DNA of 64,000 nucleotides from DATFWC01 sp963777755. Lineage in GTDB: Bacteria > Pseudomonadota > Alphaproteobacteria > Rhizobiales > Xanthobacteraceae. Positions 1-8,638 of the stretch are shown here, piece after piece. A program made the position numbers and the translations under genes. Below the pieces are notes generated by a model, which saw only the letters and a program-made list of their open reading frames with translations, ran no database searches and was not told the origin of the DNA. Within the stretch, counting starts at the first letter, position 1; every line of letters starts with the position of its first letter. The stretch lies in contig CAVZSC010000035.1 of the NCBI GenBank assembly GCA_963777755.1, positions 62,001 through 126,000 of the forward strand, in the 5' to 3' direction.

Positions 1-787
1 CGAGCCCGCTCGGTTCTCCACTGTTGGCGGCTCTTGCGCCAAACGACGAGGCGCAATTCGAAGGGCTCGGTTCCTTTGCGGTCCTCGTCAACCCGAACTT
101 TGACCTCGCCAGTTTCCTTTTCTGAGCACGCAGCGTGGCAAAAAGGTTCAATTTACGGCCATCAACGTGCCTCAGGCTTAACGCGTTCCAGCCCATGCGC
201 ACAATGAAGTCGGCTCCGTCCTCCTTCACCAGCCGCAGATTACGGGCCCTGGCATAAATGCGATCCCCCAGCACGATCTCGCCGGCCCGGTAGGTCAGCC
301 GCTGCAGGTTCTCGCCACCACGTCCATCGGTCAGCTCGACATGATCAACCTGTCCGTTCGCCAGATCGTAACCGACATGCAGGCGCCACGACGTGCGGTC
401 GGCGCCGGGCCGGCAAATCGCCGTGGCGTCGAGCGCGCGCAAGCGATACCCGGCCCACCGCTTCGCCGGCAGCGTGGCCTGTCGCTGCGCCAGCAAGGCC
501 GCCACAATATCCCCGAGCCATGGGGCAGCATTGCAAAGCCGCTCAAGCAGCGAGGGGTCCTTCAGCTCGGCTAAACCCACCGCCGCAGCCCACGCACAGG
601 TCTCGCGCAGCGACATACCGCACCCGCCATAGGCCATCGCCAGCTGCAACAGCGTTGCGGCATTCTTGATCCCGCGCGCGCGCCTAAACGCGCCACGCGT
701 GCGGGCCGTCTGTTCCAGGTCGAAACTGGGGGGCAATTGCGCTTGCAAGTGCTCCCGGAAACCGAAAATGTCAGGTCGAATCAGCAT
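1..787 (-). pseudogene. IS4-family transposase, frameshifted and cut by window edge
   Basis: Reading leftward from an ATG at 787, the translation opens MLIRPDIFGFREH and has the IS4-type DDE layout: a first catalytic Asp in RALDATAI, a second in IVLGDRIYAR, and Arg/Lys-rich stretches between. The C-terminal Glu (YREK) region would lie beyond base 1. Near 116-122 (AAAAGG on the coding strand) the family-like sequence jumps frame: before it the protein reads NLFATLRAQK, after it the -1 frame resumes ETGEVKVRVDEDRKG. The original frame stays open to the edge but no longer looks like a transposase. The site is not a canonical A6G slippery heptamer, so I call it a frame break rather than programmed frameshifting. 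Either the copy is dead or a base is wrong. Confidence 0.8.
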
Positions 788-811
788 CCCAATCTTGAAT
801 CACATTGGGAT
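786..811. repeat. Short inverted repeat at the transposase 5' side
   Basis: Perfect 8-bp arms ATCCCAAT (786-793) and ATTGGGAT (804-811) enclose a 10-bp spacer and overlap the transposase start codon. It may be part of the IS terminal region or a hairpin limiting transposase expression. The outer end of the IS cannot be fixed without the other terminus. Confidence 0.5.
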
Positions 812-903
812 TCCTGGCGTCTAGAACCTTATCCTAGCGCCTATGAGGGGTGCCCCTACGGGTCCAATGGTATTGCGGCGTTCAAGGCGACCGCGGCGGT
901 CGC

Positions 904-1131
904 CTATCGGTATCGCACGATCTTCATCCGCGAGTTGCGCGTGACGTGCACGCGGCATTGCCACGGGAGCACGGTCGTCGGCTGGCGTGGCAACAGCAAG
1001 TTCTCGCCCGGCCGATCGATGAAGCGCTCGCGCTCGCGGCCGGGCAATTCGCTTGCAGGAATTTGCGGGGCCGCAACAGACGACGTCGTGCCGATCGCCA
1101 GAAGGCCTGCGAGGAAACAGAGCAGTCTCAT
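904..1131 (-). pseudogene. Truncated N-terminus of a secreted protein (possibly FhaC/ShlB-like)
   Basis: A 75-residue frame begins with a clear Sec signal peptide (MRLLCFLAGLLAIGTTSSVAA) followed by PQIPASELPGRERERF. This N-terminal style, with a low-complexity linker, resembles the start of two-partner-secretion activators (ShlB/FhaC family) in rhizobial genomes. It stops after about 75 residues, whereas such proteins exceed 500, and the IS4-like element lies immediately downstream. I infer a gene truncated by the insertion. The signal peptide is plain; the family assignment is weak. Confidence 0.35.
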
Positions 1132-1151
1132 CGCATGCCTAGATCCGAAAG

Positions 1152-2204
1152 CTAGCGCGTCAGCACTTCGATCTCGCGGTCGACGCCGGCCTCGACCTTG
1201 AACTCGCGATTGTAGACCCGGCCCTCGTTGCGGGCGATGGCGACGTAGTCGCCCTCGGCGAGGATCACGATGGGAAAGGCGCCGATCAATTCCTTGATCA
1301 CGTCGCCGCCGGGCGTGAGCACCGACCAGGCGGTGTTGGCGAGCGCCTCGCCGCCCTTTTCGCCGACAAGCTTGAGCGTGATCTTGGCGGCCCGGTGCAC
1401 GATGGTCGTGTCGATGAGCTTGCCCGACTGGATGCGCAGATCGGAGCGCATCACCGCATTGCCGTCGCCATAGTTCGACACCACGTGATAGAGGCCTTCC
1501 GGCAGGAGCACCACGTCGCTCGCGGCGACGTTCTCGGCGACCGGGCGTTTCTCCCCGGGCTCGAACTGGCTGCCCTTGAAGATGTCGAAATGGATCTGCC
1601 CGGGCGGGATGCGCGCATCGCCGACGCGACCCTCGAAGCGCGCGCCGCCGGCCGGGATCTCAAAGATTTCGCGCACCGCCTCGTTGCGCAGCTGCACGCG
1701 CTTGACCGCATTGGCGAGCCCGAACGTCACATGCACGATGTAGCCCCCGGGCGGCAGCGTAACGACCGGCGCGGCGTTCTTGTCCTCGCGCACCAGCTTG
1801 AACATCCCGTTGGGGTCGGGCCGCTCATTGTAGATCCGCCATAGGAGCCCGCCCGTGATGGAGGGCGGGTCGCGGCCGAACCGGGCCGTGAGGTTGAGGG
1901 CAACCTGTGTCGGCGCCGCCGGGGCCGCGGGTACGGTTATCGGCGGCGGCGTGACCGGGGGCGCGGCAGCCGGCGGGGGAGGCGGCGCGACGCCGCCGCC
2001 CGGCGCCGTAAGGCTCGCGCCCGGCGAAAGCTGCGTCGGACTGCCCGGTGCCGGCACGTTGGGGATGGCGGCCGGCGGAATGGGGGCGACTTCTCCGGGA
2101 AACAGCTGGGCCGAGGACCGATCGGGGGAGACGACCGCAAGAAAGCAGCACGCCGCCGCCAGGCGGCGCAACCAAACCCCGAACCATCCCGCTCCCTTCG
2201 CCAT
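1152..2204 (-). CDS. Conserved secreted protein with Pro-rich linker and repeated beta-type domains
   Basis: This 350-residue protein has an N-terminal signal segment (RRLAAACCFLAVVS, ending near SSAQ at 33), a Pro/Ala/Gly-rich linker at about 35-105, then three related beta-rich units of about 80 residues. The units share glycine-led turns (LPPGGYIVHVTFG, LPEGLYHVVSNYG, LAEGDYVAIARNEG), suggesting internal duplication. I recognise it as a conserved Hyphomicrobiales family without a defined function; the repeated units look like carboxypeptidase-regulatory or prealbumin-like folds. It probably acts in the periplasm or at the envelope. It is monocistronic and divergent from the nitroreductase gene. 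Confidence 0.75.
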   Translation of the reverse strand: MAKGAGWFGVWLRRLAAACCFLAVVSPDRSSAQLFPGEVAPIPPAAIPNVPAPGSPTQLSPGASLTAPGGGVAPPPPPAAAPPVTPPPITVPAAPAAPTQVALNLTARFGRDPPSITGGLLWRIYNERPDPNGMFKLVREDKNAAPVVTLPPGGYIVHVTFGLANAVKRVQLRNEAVREIFEIPAGGARFEGRVGDARIPPGQIHFDIFKGSQFEPGEKRPVAENVAASDVVLLPEGLYHVVSNYGDGNAVMRSDLRIQSGKLIDTTIVHRAAKITLKLVGEKGGEALANTAWSVLTPGGDVIKELIGAFPIVILAEGDYVAIARNEGRVYNREFKVEAGVDREIEVLTR

Positions 2205-2304
2205 CGTGGTTCGTTTTCAATCGAAATCGCGGCGATTTCAAGCCGCGTTTGTCACCCCGCCCGCATCATGCTAGGCGCAGCTTGCCCCTGGGGAAGCTGA
2301 CGCC

Positions 2305-2874
2305 ATGCCCGACGCCCTCAACCTCCTGACGACCCGCCGCTCGGTGAAGCCGGTCGAGCTCGCCGGCCCCGCCCCCTCGGCGGCCGAGATCGACACCATC
2401 CTCACCGTCGCCTCGCGCGTGCCGGACCACGGCAAGCTCGTGCCCTGGCGCTTCATCGTGTTCGAAGGCGAGGCGCGGCTTGCGGCCGGCGAGACCATCG
2501 CCGCGGTGTTCCGCGCCGACCATCCCGAGGCGAAGCCGGAGCACGTCGAGATGGAGCGCACGCGGCTTGCCCGCGCCGCCCTGGTCATCGCGGTGATCAG
2601 CCGGGCCGGCCCGCACGTGAAAATTCCCGAATGGGAGCAGGTACTGTCCGCCGGCGCCGCCGCCATGAACGTGGTGCACGCCGCGCACGCGCTCGGCTAC
2701 GCGGCCAACTGGATGACCGAGTGGTACGCCTACGACCGGCGCGTGCTCGACGCCCTCGGCCTCGGCCCCAACGAGCGGATCGCCGGCTTCGTCCATATCG
2801 GCCGTCCGGGCGAGCCGCCGACCGACCGGCCGCGCCCGCCGCTCGCCGAGATCGCGAGGCGGTTCGGTGCGTGA
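2305..2874 (+). CDS. Nitroreductase family protein (YdjA-like)
   Basis: A 189-residue FMN-dependent oxidoreductase of the compact YdjA type. It starts with the FMN-phosphate-binding RRS (TTRRSVKPVEL, residues 9-19), continues with ASRVPDHGKLVPWRF (about 37-51), the usual active-site segment, and has NWMTEWYAYD plus the Gly-rich HIGRPGEPP near the C-terminus. Such enzymes reduce nitroaromatics or quinones with NAD(P)H; the natural substrate is unknown. The length matches the family. The nearest genes are divergent or separately oriented, so it is likely expressed alone. Confidence 0.88.
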   Translation: MPDALNLLTTRRSVKPVELAGPAPSAAEIDTILTVASRVPDHGKLVPWRFIVFEGEARLAAGETIAAVFRADHPEAKPEHVEMERTRLARAALVIAVISRAGPHVKIPEWEQVLSAGAAAMNVVHAAHALGYAANWMTEWYAYDRRVLDALGLGPNERIAGFVHIGRPGEPPTDRPRPPLAEIARRFGA

Positions 2875-3024
2875 GACTCGCGCAGAGGGGTTACTGTCGG
2901 TCAGCCGATTGTCGACTTTCGGTCATAGTCCTTGGGCACGTTCATTCTTCACCATGATGTGGTGAAACCCTTGTCGCTCCGAGGAATTGACGCGAGCATC
3001 GGGGGCAAGGCGTGAGGAGTATCT

Positions 3025-4119
3025 GTGTTCGAATTCCTTCCCCGGCGCGGGCGCAACGGTACTGGCGCGCACCCGGCTATCGATGACGACGGATCTGCCG
3101 GCGCGGCCGTGACCGAGACCGTGGATCCGACGGGCGAAGCGCCGATCGGCGAGACCTCCATCAAGCAGGCACCGATCGGCGAGGCGCCGATCGTGCGGCC
3201 GGACGGGCCGACCCTCGGCCTGGCGCTCGGCGGCGGGGCGGCGCGCGGCTTCGCCCATCTCGGCGTGCTGCGCGCGTTGCTCGCCAAGGGGCTTCGGTTC
3301 GACGTCATTGCCGGGACCTCGATCGGCGCCGTGGTCGGCGGCACCTTCGCGGCCGGTCAGCTCGATTCGTTCGAGGGCTGGGCGCGCAGCCTCACGCGGC
3401 GACGCCTGTTCAGCTATCTGGATTTCAGCTTGGCCGGGTCCGGCCTGATCGGCGGCACCCGGCTCGCCGACCGGCTGCAGGAGACGCTCGGCAAAGCGAC
3501 GATCGACGAGTTGCCGATGCGGTTCGCCGCGATCGCCACCGAGATCGGCACGGGCCACGAGATCTGGCTCACGCGCGGGCGTCTCGCCGATGCGCTGCGC
3601 GCCTCCTACGCGCTGCCGGGCGTGTTTTCGCCGGTGCGTGTCGGCGGCCGCTGGCTGATGGACGGTGCGCTGGTCAACCCGGTTCCCGTTTCCGCCTGCC
3701 GTGCGCTCGGGGCGCGCGTCGTCATCGCCGTCAACCTCAATGCCGACCTGATCGGCCGCGGCTCGACCATCGCCAGCCACGGCTCGGACGAGGCCGAGGA
3801 GACCATGCTGGAGCTCATGGGCCAGCACGGGGGCCTGCGCGCGATGTTCGGCGCCGAACGCGCGATCAAGCGGCAATTCCTCGGCACCGGCGGCCGGCCC
3901 GGCTTCTCCACCGTGATGATGGAAGCCTTCAGCATCATGCAGGATCGCATCACGCGGGCGCGCCTCGCCGGCGATCCGCCGGACGTGAGCATCAATCCGC
4001 GTCTCGGTGGCGTCGGCCTGATCGATTTCCATCGCGCCGCCGACGCGATCGCGATTGGCGCCGAGGCGACCGAGCGCGCGCTGGGCGACATCGGCGAAGT
4101 GATCGCGGCGCTCAAGTAA
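3025..4119 (+). CDS. Patatin-like phospholipase (RssA/NTE type)
   Basis: This 364-residue predicted serine lipase starts at GTG 3025, behind GTGAGGAG. After a roughly 60-residue low-complexity N-terminus with an APIGE repeat comes the patatin core: oxyanion loop GGGAARG (70-75), nucleophile GTSIG with Ser99, and the dyad aspartate in DGALVNP. It hydrolyses acyl chains from membrane lipids or lysophospholipids. No signal peptide is obvious, so it is probably cytosolic or membrane-peripheral. The 3' end overlaps the convergent response-regulator gene by 8 bp. Confidence 0.9.
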   Translation: MFEFLPRRGRNGTGAHPAIDDDGSAGAAVTETVDPTGEAPIGETSIKQAPIGEAPIVRPDGPTLGLALGGGAARGFAHLGVLRALLAKGLRFDVIAGTSIGAVVGGTFAAGQLDSFEGWARSLTRRRLFSYLDFSLAGSGLIGGTRLADRLQETLGKATIDELPMRFAAIATEIGTGHEIWLTRGRLADALRASYALPGVFSPVRVGGRWLMDGALVNPVPVSACRALGARVVIAVNLNADLIGRGSTIASHGSDEAEETMLELMGQHGGLRAMFGAERAIKRQFLGTGGRPGFSTVMMEAFSIMQDRITRARLAGDPPDVSINPRLGGVGLIDFHRAADAIAIGAEATERALGDIGEVIAALK

Positions 4120-4672
4120 TCGCGGTGCTCAATTGAGCGCGCGCGTCTGCGAAACAGCTCGGCGCACCGGTGAGGTCCGGCTCGCCCTTGAGGTACTGCG
4201 CCAACAGGCCGCGCGGCGCCGGCCCGTAATAATTCGGCAGCTGCACGATCGGCCGCGGATGCATGAAGATCGCGACGATGCGGTCAAGCAGAGCCTGTGC
4301 CGATACCGGCTTGACGAGGAACTCGTGGACCCCGAGCCGGTGGGCCTGGATGACGCGCCAGCGCTCACCGTGCATCGTCAGCATGATGATCGGCACGTCC
4401 GGGAACGGAAAGGTGCGCGGCGAGCGGACCATCTTCACCAGCTCGGCACCGGTCAGGATCGGCAGGTTCCAGTCGACGATGACGAGGTCGGGCTGGTTCT
4501 GGCGGATCGCTTCCAGCCCGGCCGCGCCGTCCGCCGCTTCGTGGATCGTCTTCACGCCGATATGACCGAGCAGCATGCGCTCGAGCTTCTGGGTGAACGA
4601 GTTGTCCTCGATGACGACGATGCTGAGCGATTGCACCAGCTTGATGATATCGGGTGACAGATTTGCATGCAT
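4112..4672 (-). CDS. CheY-like response regulator, copy 1
   Basis: A 186-residue receiver protein with acidic pocket EDN (22-24), phospho-acceptor Asp67 in VDWNLP, Thr99 and Lys121 in LVKPVSA. The roughly 60-residue tail (PRPIVQLPNYYGPAPRG) is not a DNA-binding domain; it is typical of a rhizobial stand-alone family. I use the ATG at 4672 because homology with the next gene starts there. The neighbour at 4888 is a close paralog, so this is a tandem duplication. No histidine kinase is nearby, so the partner is unknown. It likely acts in a phosphorelay or cell-cycle/stress signalling. Confidence 0.88.
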   Translation of the reverse strand: MHANLSPDIIKLVQSLSIVVIEDNSFTQKLERMLLGHIGVKTIHEAADGAAGLEAIRQNQPDLVIVDWNLPILTGAELVKMVRSPRTFPFPDVPIIMLTMHGERWRVIQAHRLGVHEFLVKPVSAQALLDRIVAIFMHPRPIVQLPNYYGPAPRGLLAQYLKGEPDLTGAPSCFADARAQLSTAIT

Positions 4673-4887
4673 GGGTGCAGCCCTCGGCGGATGCCGCCGA
4701 TCACAGCGCGCCGTCGTTACCCGGTGGTAAACCACAGCCCCGGCAGCCGACCTTTTCCGCACGCGGTGTCCCGCCGACTAACGTGTCGTCTCGACATTTA
4801 AGAGAAGTCGCCAAGGAATGGCAGGTGCCTGTACACACGTTGGACCGGCCGCCGTGCCCTTCACCCGGCTGACGGCACCGTTGCGAA

Positions 4888-5439
4888 TCAGCACGCGCCT
4901 GCATGGGCAATCAGGGTCGCGGCCACCTGCGCTTGCGCCAAGTCCGGCTCGCTCTTGAGGTGTTGCGCCAGGAGGCCGCGCGGCGCCGGCCCGTAGTAGT
5001 TCGGCAGGTGCACGATCGGCCGCGGGTGCATGAAGATCGCGACGATGCGGTCGAGGATCGCCTGCGCCGACACCGGCTTGACGAGAAATTCGTTGACCCC
5101 GAGCCGCTGCGCCTGGATGACGCGCCAGCGCTCGGAATGCACGGTGAGCATGATGATCGGGACGTCGGGCCAGGGAAACGTGCGCGGCGAGCGGACCATC
5201 CGCACCAGCTCGGCGCCGGTGAGCATCGGCAGGTTCCAGTCGAGGATCACGAGATCGGGCTCGTATTGGCGGATCGCCTCCAGCCCGGCCGCGCCGTCCG
5301 CAGCCTCGTGAATTGTCTTGACGCCGAGGTGGCCCAGCAGGCTGCGCTGGACCTTCTGGCTGAACGAATTGTCCTCCACGACGACGATGCTGAGCGATTG
5401 CACCAGCGTGACGACATCGTGCGACAAGTGCGCGTGCAT
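4888..5439 (-). CDS. CheY-like response regulator, copy 2 (tandem paralog)
   Basis: This 183-residue paralog of the preceding gene keeps every receiver residue (EDN at 22-24, Asp67 in LDWNLP, the Thr of MLTV, Lys121) and the same C-terminal NYYGPAPRGLLAQ tail. Identity is very high through the receiver and drops only in the last 20 residues. The ATG at 5439 has GGAAAG upstream and aligns with copy 1. The 215-bp spacer leaves room for separate promoters. The divergent tail suggests a shared kinase input with different outputs, but that is inference. Confidence 0.88.
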   Translation of the reverse strand: MHAHLSHDVVTLVQSLSIVVVEDNSFSQKVQRSLLGHLGVKTIHEAADGAAGLEAIRQYEPDLVILDWNLPMLTGAELVRMVRSPRTFPWPDVPIIMLTVHSERWRVIQAQRLGVNEFLVKPVSAQAILDRIVAIFMHPRPIVHLPNYYGPAPRGLLAQHLKSEPDLAQAQVAATLIAHAGAC

Positions 5440-5720
5440 GGGCTCTTTCCACAGGCTCACGCCATCACAGCGCGCGGCCGTTAGCGTGGGGTAAACCGGA
5501 CGCACGAGCGCCAGCCGCTTCTTTGCATGCGGTATGTTTGTGCTTGCTCGATTCGTTAAAGTTGGCGGAGAAAGCGCTTGATCGCATGTGTGGGCGAGAC
5601 CGAGCGCCGAGTGGCCCCGCCCAGGCTCGGGCAGAGCGCTTCCGGCCTCACCCTACGTTCACTCAGCGCGGGGCGGCCCCGACAGCGCGACGAGATTACG
5701 ATGCACCGAGACCGCGTCGC

Positions 5721-6113
5721 TCACGGTGAGGACGGTGTCTTCGAATCTTTCTTCTCGATAAGGCATTGCAGTGGATGCCGGTGCTCGACGGCATGGGCGC
5801 GGACGGCGGCGGCTATGCTCTCCGCCTCCGCCCGGGGAAAGGATCCGCACTCCCCAATTCCCTTGCTGTGGATGTGCAGCATCCTTTGTTTCGCGGTTTC
5901 GTGATCCAGGATGAAGAAGCGCTGCAGCACGTCGACGACGAACTCCATCGGGGTGTATTCATCGTTCAAGAGGAACACGCTGTAGATCTCGCTCAATGTC
6001 TTCACGCCTGCTACGGGGCTTCGATGGTCGGCCCCACCTTCCGTCTTGCCGCGCGTGCACGAGCGCGCCCGGGGCTGCCGCGCACTCAGGGCACGCCTCG
6101 GGCGCGCCGGCAC
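5721..6113 (-). CDS. ClpS-like adaptor, divergent
   Basis: The conserved core starts near residue 38 (SEIYSVFLLNDEYTPMEF), including the LLND(D/E)YT strand that in ClpS contacts N-degrons, then FVVDVLQRFF, the GIGECG turn and HRHPLQCLIEKK. ClpS delivers N-end-rule substrates to ClpAP. This copy has an unusual H-S-K-G-I-G-E loop, so substrate choice may differ from the housekeeping ClpS. The first 37 residues are Arg-rich and probably partly untranslated; a GTG near 6005 is an alternative start. It lies 13 bp after the CBS gene and is probably cotranscribed with it. No clpA is in the window. Confidence 0.75.
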   Translation of the reverse strand: MPARPRRALSARQPRARSCTRGKTEGGADHRSPVAGVKTLSEIYSVFLLNDEYTPMEFVVDVLQRFFILDHETAKQRMLHIHSKGIGECGSFPRAEAESIAAAVRAHAVEHRHPLQCLIEKKDSKTPSSP

Positions 6114-6126
6114 CGCCTTCTTCGGC

Positions 6127-6558
6127 TCAGGCCGTGAGGATATATTCGCGCAGCGCGTTCGACTCGCTCTCGATCTCGTGCAGGCGATATTTCACCACGT
6201 CGCCGATCGAGATGATGCCGACGAGTCGGCCCTGGTCGACGACCGGAACGTGACGGAATTTTCCCGCCGTCATCTGCTCCATGATCTGGGCGACCGTGTC
6301 GCTCTCGCTGCAGGTGAATACCTTGCGGGTCATCACCTGGTCGACGCGCTGCTCGAGCACGCCGGTGCCGCGCTCGTTCAGCGCGCGCACGATGTCGCGC
6401 TCCGACAGGATGCCGGCGACGCGTCCCTCGATGCCGAGAACGAGCACGGCGCCGATGCGGCGCTCGGCGAGCAGCTTGGCCGCCTCGGCGATCGTCGCAG
6501 TCGGCTCGATGGTGGTGACGTCGCTGCCCTTGCCGGACAGGATTGCCTTCACAGTCAT
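6127..6558 (-). CDS. Two-CBS-domain protein
   Basis: A 143-residue protein made only of a CBS pair (Bateman module): CBS1 at about 8-65 (TIEPTATIAEAAKLL ... GILSERDIVRAL) and CBS2 at about 74-130 (VFTCSESDTVAQIM ... GIISIGDVVKYRL). Both end in the G-I-(L/I)-S-x-(R/G)-D adenosyl-nucleotide-binding motif. Such proteins sense AMP/ATP or SAM and modulate partners. The ClpS-like gene follows 13 bp later, so an energy-sensing role in regulated proteolysis is possible but unproven. Confidence 0.88.
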   Translation of the reverse strand: MTVKAILSGKGSDVTTIEPTATIAEAAKLLAERRIGAVLVLGIEGRVAGILSERDIVRALNERGTGVLEQRVDQVMTRKVFTCSESDTVAQIMEQMTAGKFRHVPVVDQGRLVGIISIGDVVKYRLHEIESESNALREYILTA

Positions 6559-6726
6559 GGCGCTTCCTCCTCGGCGTATGTCCGCCGATTTTGGTCGCCC
6601 CTGCGCCGCTTGGGCGGCGACCGCCGTGCGGCTGTCGCTTGCGGCGCCAAGGCGCCATGAGTCGGATGATCCGCCTCAAACGTGGCCGAGGCAAGATGCC
6701 GGGTCACATTGCCACAGCCGGCCCAT

Positions 6727-7473
6727 TCAAACGGAATGCCGGTCCGGCTCGAAGCCGCGGCCCGGGCCCACCGGATCGAACCAGGGAAACAGCAGGAGCC
6801 CGGCGAGAAAGCCGCCGATATGCGCCTCCCAGGCAAGCTCCTGCTGGTCGCCGGTCAGCGACAGGGATCCGAGCCCGAGCAGCAGGTTGAGACCGAACCA
6901 GACGGCCAGAAAGGCGACGATACGCGGATCGGTCAGGGCGACCCGCAAGGGTGCAGCCGGCACATGGTAGGCATGCGTCTCGTGCGCGCGCCACGGGCCG
7001 AGCGGCCCCCCGTGCTGGAACGCAAAGCGCATTGCGGCCGCCATGAACCCGGAAATCGCCGCCGAGGCCCCGACCATGGGGACGCATTCGCCGAAATGCA
7101 TCGCCAGGTGCGTCGCGGCGCCCGCGGCCGCGGTGGCGGCGGAGAACAGCACGAAGCGGGCGGCGCCGAACCGGCGCGCGACCGCGCTGCCGAAGGCGAG
7201 CAGCCAGATCGCATTGACGCCGAGATGGACGAGATCGCCATGGATCAACGCATAGGACACGAAGGTCCAGATCTTCGGCCCCAACGCGTCCGGCACCCCG
7301 CACTGCGCCGCCTGCTCGTAGCGCGCCGGCACGAACGAGAACTGCTTCAGGAGCTCCAGGTCGGCGCGCGGCGAGAGAAGCCAGGTTCGCCCAGCATGGA
7401 CAAGCGCGAGCACCGCGAGCGTCGCCGTGACGACCGGCGGCACATTGAGCATCGGTTCGGAAGAGCGTCTCAC
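6727..7473 (-). CDS. Rhomboid-family intramembrane serine protease
   Basis: A six-helix membrane protein of about 248 residues. Rhomboid signatures are visible: the HGDLVHLGVNAIWL helix, the nucleophile motif GASAAISG and the catalytic-His helix AHIGGFLAGLL. It cleaves single-pass membrane proteins within the bilayer. I prefer the GTG at 7473 (VRRSSEPML); the ATG at 7452 is possible. It lies upstream of the CBS/ClpS pair on the same strand with a 168-bp gap, so cotranscription is uncertain. Confidence 0.87.
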   Translation of the reverse strand: MRRSSEPMLNVPPVVTATLAVLALVHAGRTWLLSPRADLELLKQFSFVPARYEQAAQCGVPDALGPKIWTFVSYALIHGDLVHLGVNAIWLLAFGSAVARRFGAARFVLFSAATAAAGAATHLAMHFGECVPMVGASAAISGFMAAAMRFAFQHGGPLGPWRAHETHAYHVPAAPLRVALTDPRIVAFLAVWFGLNLLLGLGSLSLTGDQQELAWEAHIGGFLAGLLLFPWFDPVGPGRGFEPDRHSV

Positions 7474-7584
7474 GTCGCAAGAGTTCCCGCGCTGGTGGCC
7501 GGCCGGGTGATACCGGCGCGCTCGCCGGTGTCTTTCAGGCCGCATCGCCGGAAGGCCGTATCACAGGCGCGCGCGGAACGCGGC

Positions 7585-7612
7585 AAAAAAAGGGAGGGTC
7601 GAAACCCTCCCT
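7585..7612 (-). terminator. Strong rho-independent terminator with UUCG loop
   Basis: On the minus strand a perfect 9-bp stem (AGGGAGGGT/ACCCTCCCT) closes a TTCG tetraloop and runs into at least six T. No protein gene ends here on that strand, which points to a short untranslated transcript starting to the right. Confidence 0.8.
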
Positions 7613-7738
7613 TGAGCCGTTGTGAGGCCGTTTTTTTACTTGGCGCCGACAGGCGCCGGTCACGTCCTCTTGTCTCCCCGTGGCTCGAAGTCGTTGCTCA
7701 GATGCCTAAGCGCAGGTCAACGATTGGTCGAGCGGGAC
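7585..7738 (-). ncRNA. Candidate small RNA ending at the UUCG terminator
   Basis: The minus strand from about 7738 to the terminator has no convincing ORF but can form a hairpin GGCGCC-TGTC-GGCGCC (about 7645-7660) before the terminator. A TTGACG box at 7766-7771 (minus) with a weak -10 near 7743-7748 could drive it. The transcript would be about 150 nt. Support is the terminator plus absence of a gene; a short ORF from a GTG near 7662 cannot be excluded. Confidence 0.3.
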
Positions 7739-7933
7739 AGTAATCGAGAAGGCTCCGGCGGCCAACGTCAACCTTCCCTTAACCCTAACGATTCGTTGCA
7801 CGAGGCGCCGCCGCGGCGGCGCCGCGCGCGGCATGCGCCCTGCTCAGTGGCGGTCGGCATCCTCCCCGGTCCGTCCGGGTGTCCCGATACAGGACATGCC
7901 GGGAGGGCGCCGGATCGAACCAGGGGCGTCCCC

Positions 7934-8518
7934 GTGAAGCATTCCTCGACCCGTTCGCTTTACGCCTATTGGAACGAGCGGCGCGGCACGCGCGCCGCTC
8001 CGGAGCGCGGCGAGATCGAGCCCGGCGCCATCCGCGCCGCGCTCGGCGACAGTTTCATCCTGTGCGCCGACCCGATCGTCGAGCACGCCTTCCGCCTCGC
8101 TGGAACGCGGGTGTGCAGCCTGTTCGGCCGTGAGCTGAAGGGCCAGTCCTTCGTCGCCCTGTGGGACGAGCGCGACCGGGATGCCGTCTCCGACCTCACC
8201 GCCATCGTCGCCAACGAGATCGCCGGCATCGTCGCGGGCGTCGCCGGCACCACCGCGGAGGGATATTCCGTCGATCTCGAGCTGGTGCTGCTGCCGCTGC
8301 GCCACCGCGGCTCGAGCCGCGAGCGCCAGATCGGCGTCCTTGCCCCGCTGGCGGTCCCGTTCTGGATCGGGGCCAGCGCGCTCACGCGGCTCAGCCTCAA
8401 ATCGCACCGCCATGTCGGCCCGGCGCTCGAGACGGTCCCGACCACCCCGTTCGTGGCCGCCGCCGAGAGCGGACGGCTGCGCCGCGGGCTGCTCGTCTAT
8501 GACGGCGGGCGGACGTGA
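7934..8518 (+). CDS. PAS_5-type PAS-domain protein
   Basis: A 194-residue single-domain sensor-like protein. The pattern YAYWNERRGTRAAPERGEI ... IRAALGDSFIL ... FRLAGTRVCSLFGRELKG is the hallmark of the PAS_5 family, abundant in rhizobia. It has no output domain or signal peptide and probably acts by protein contact; the bound ligand is unknown. I chose GTG at 7934 because homology starts there; a longer in-frame stretch upstream does not look coding. It opens a run of signalling genes (PilZ, GGDEF-EAL). Confidence 0.83.
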   Translation: MKHSSTRSLYAYWNERRGTRAAPERGEIEPGAIRAALGDSFILCADPIVEHAFRLAGTRVCSLFGRELKGQSFVALWDERDRDAVSDLTAIVANEIAGIVAGVAGTTAEGYSVDLELVLLPLRHRGSSRERQIGVLAPLAVPFWIGASALTRLSLKSHRHVGPALETVPTTPFVAAAESGRLRRGLLVYDGGRT

Positions 8519-8638
8519 GACCGTGTCTCCGACGCTTTATTGTACACCACTGCCGTGATTTCTCCGCCTTCGGCTAACGTGGCCTTAACTATGCGCGCCT
8601 AGGCTCTAGGCTGGCGTCGGTGAGAGGCCTGGCGTTTC

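Noticed and set aside
116..122. Programmed frameshifting in the IS4-like transposase
   Set aside because: The site (CAG AAA AGG) is not a standard slippery heptamer, and IS4-family enzymes are normally encoded in one frame.
2923..4032. Long minus-strand frame opposite the patatin gene
   Set aside because: Arg/Ala/Gly/His-rich composition without any family motif; it mirrors the patatin codons and is a GC-rich shadow.
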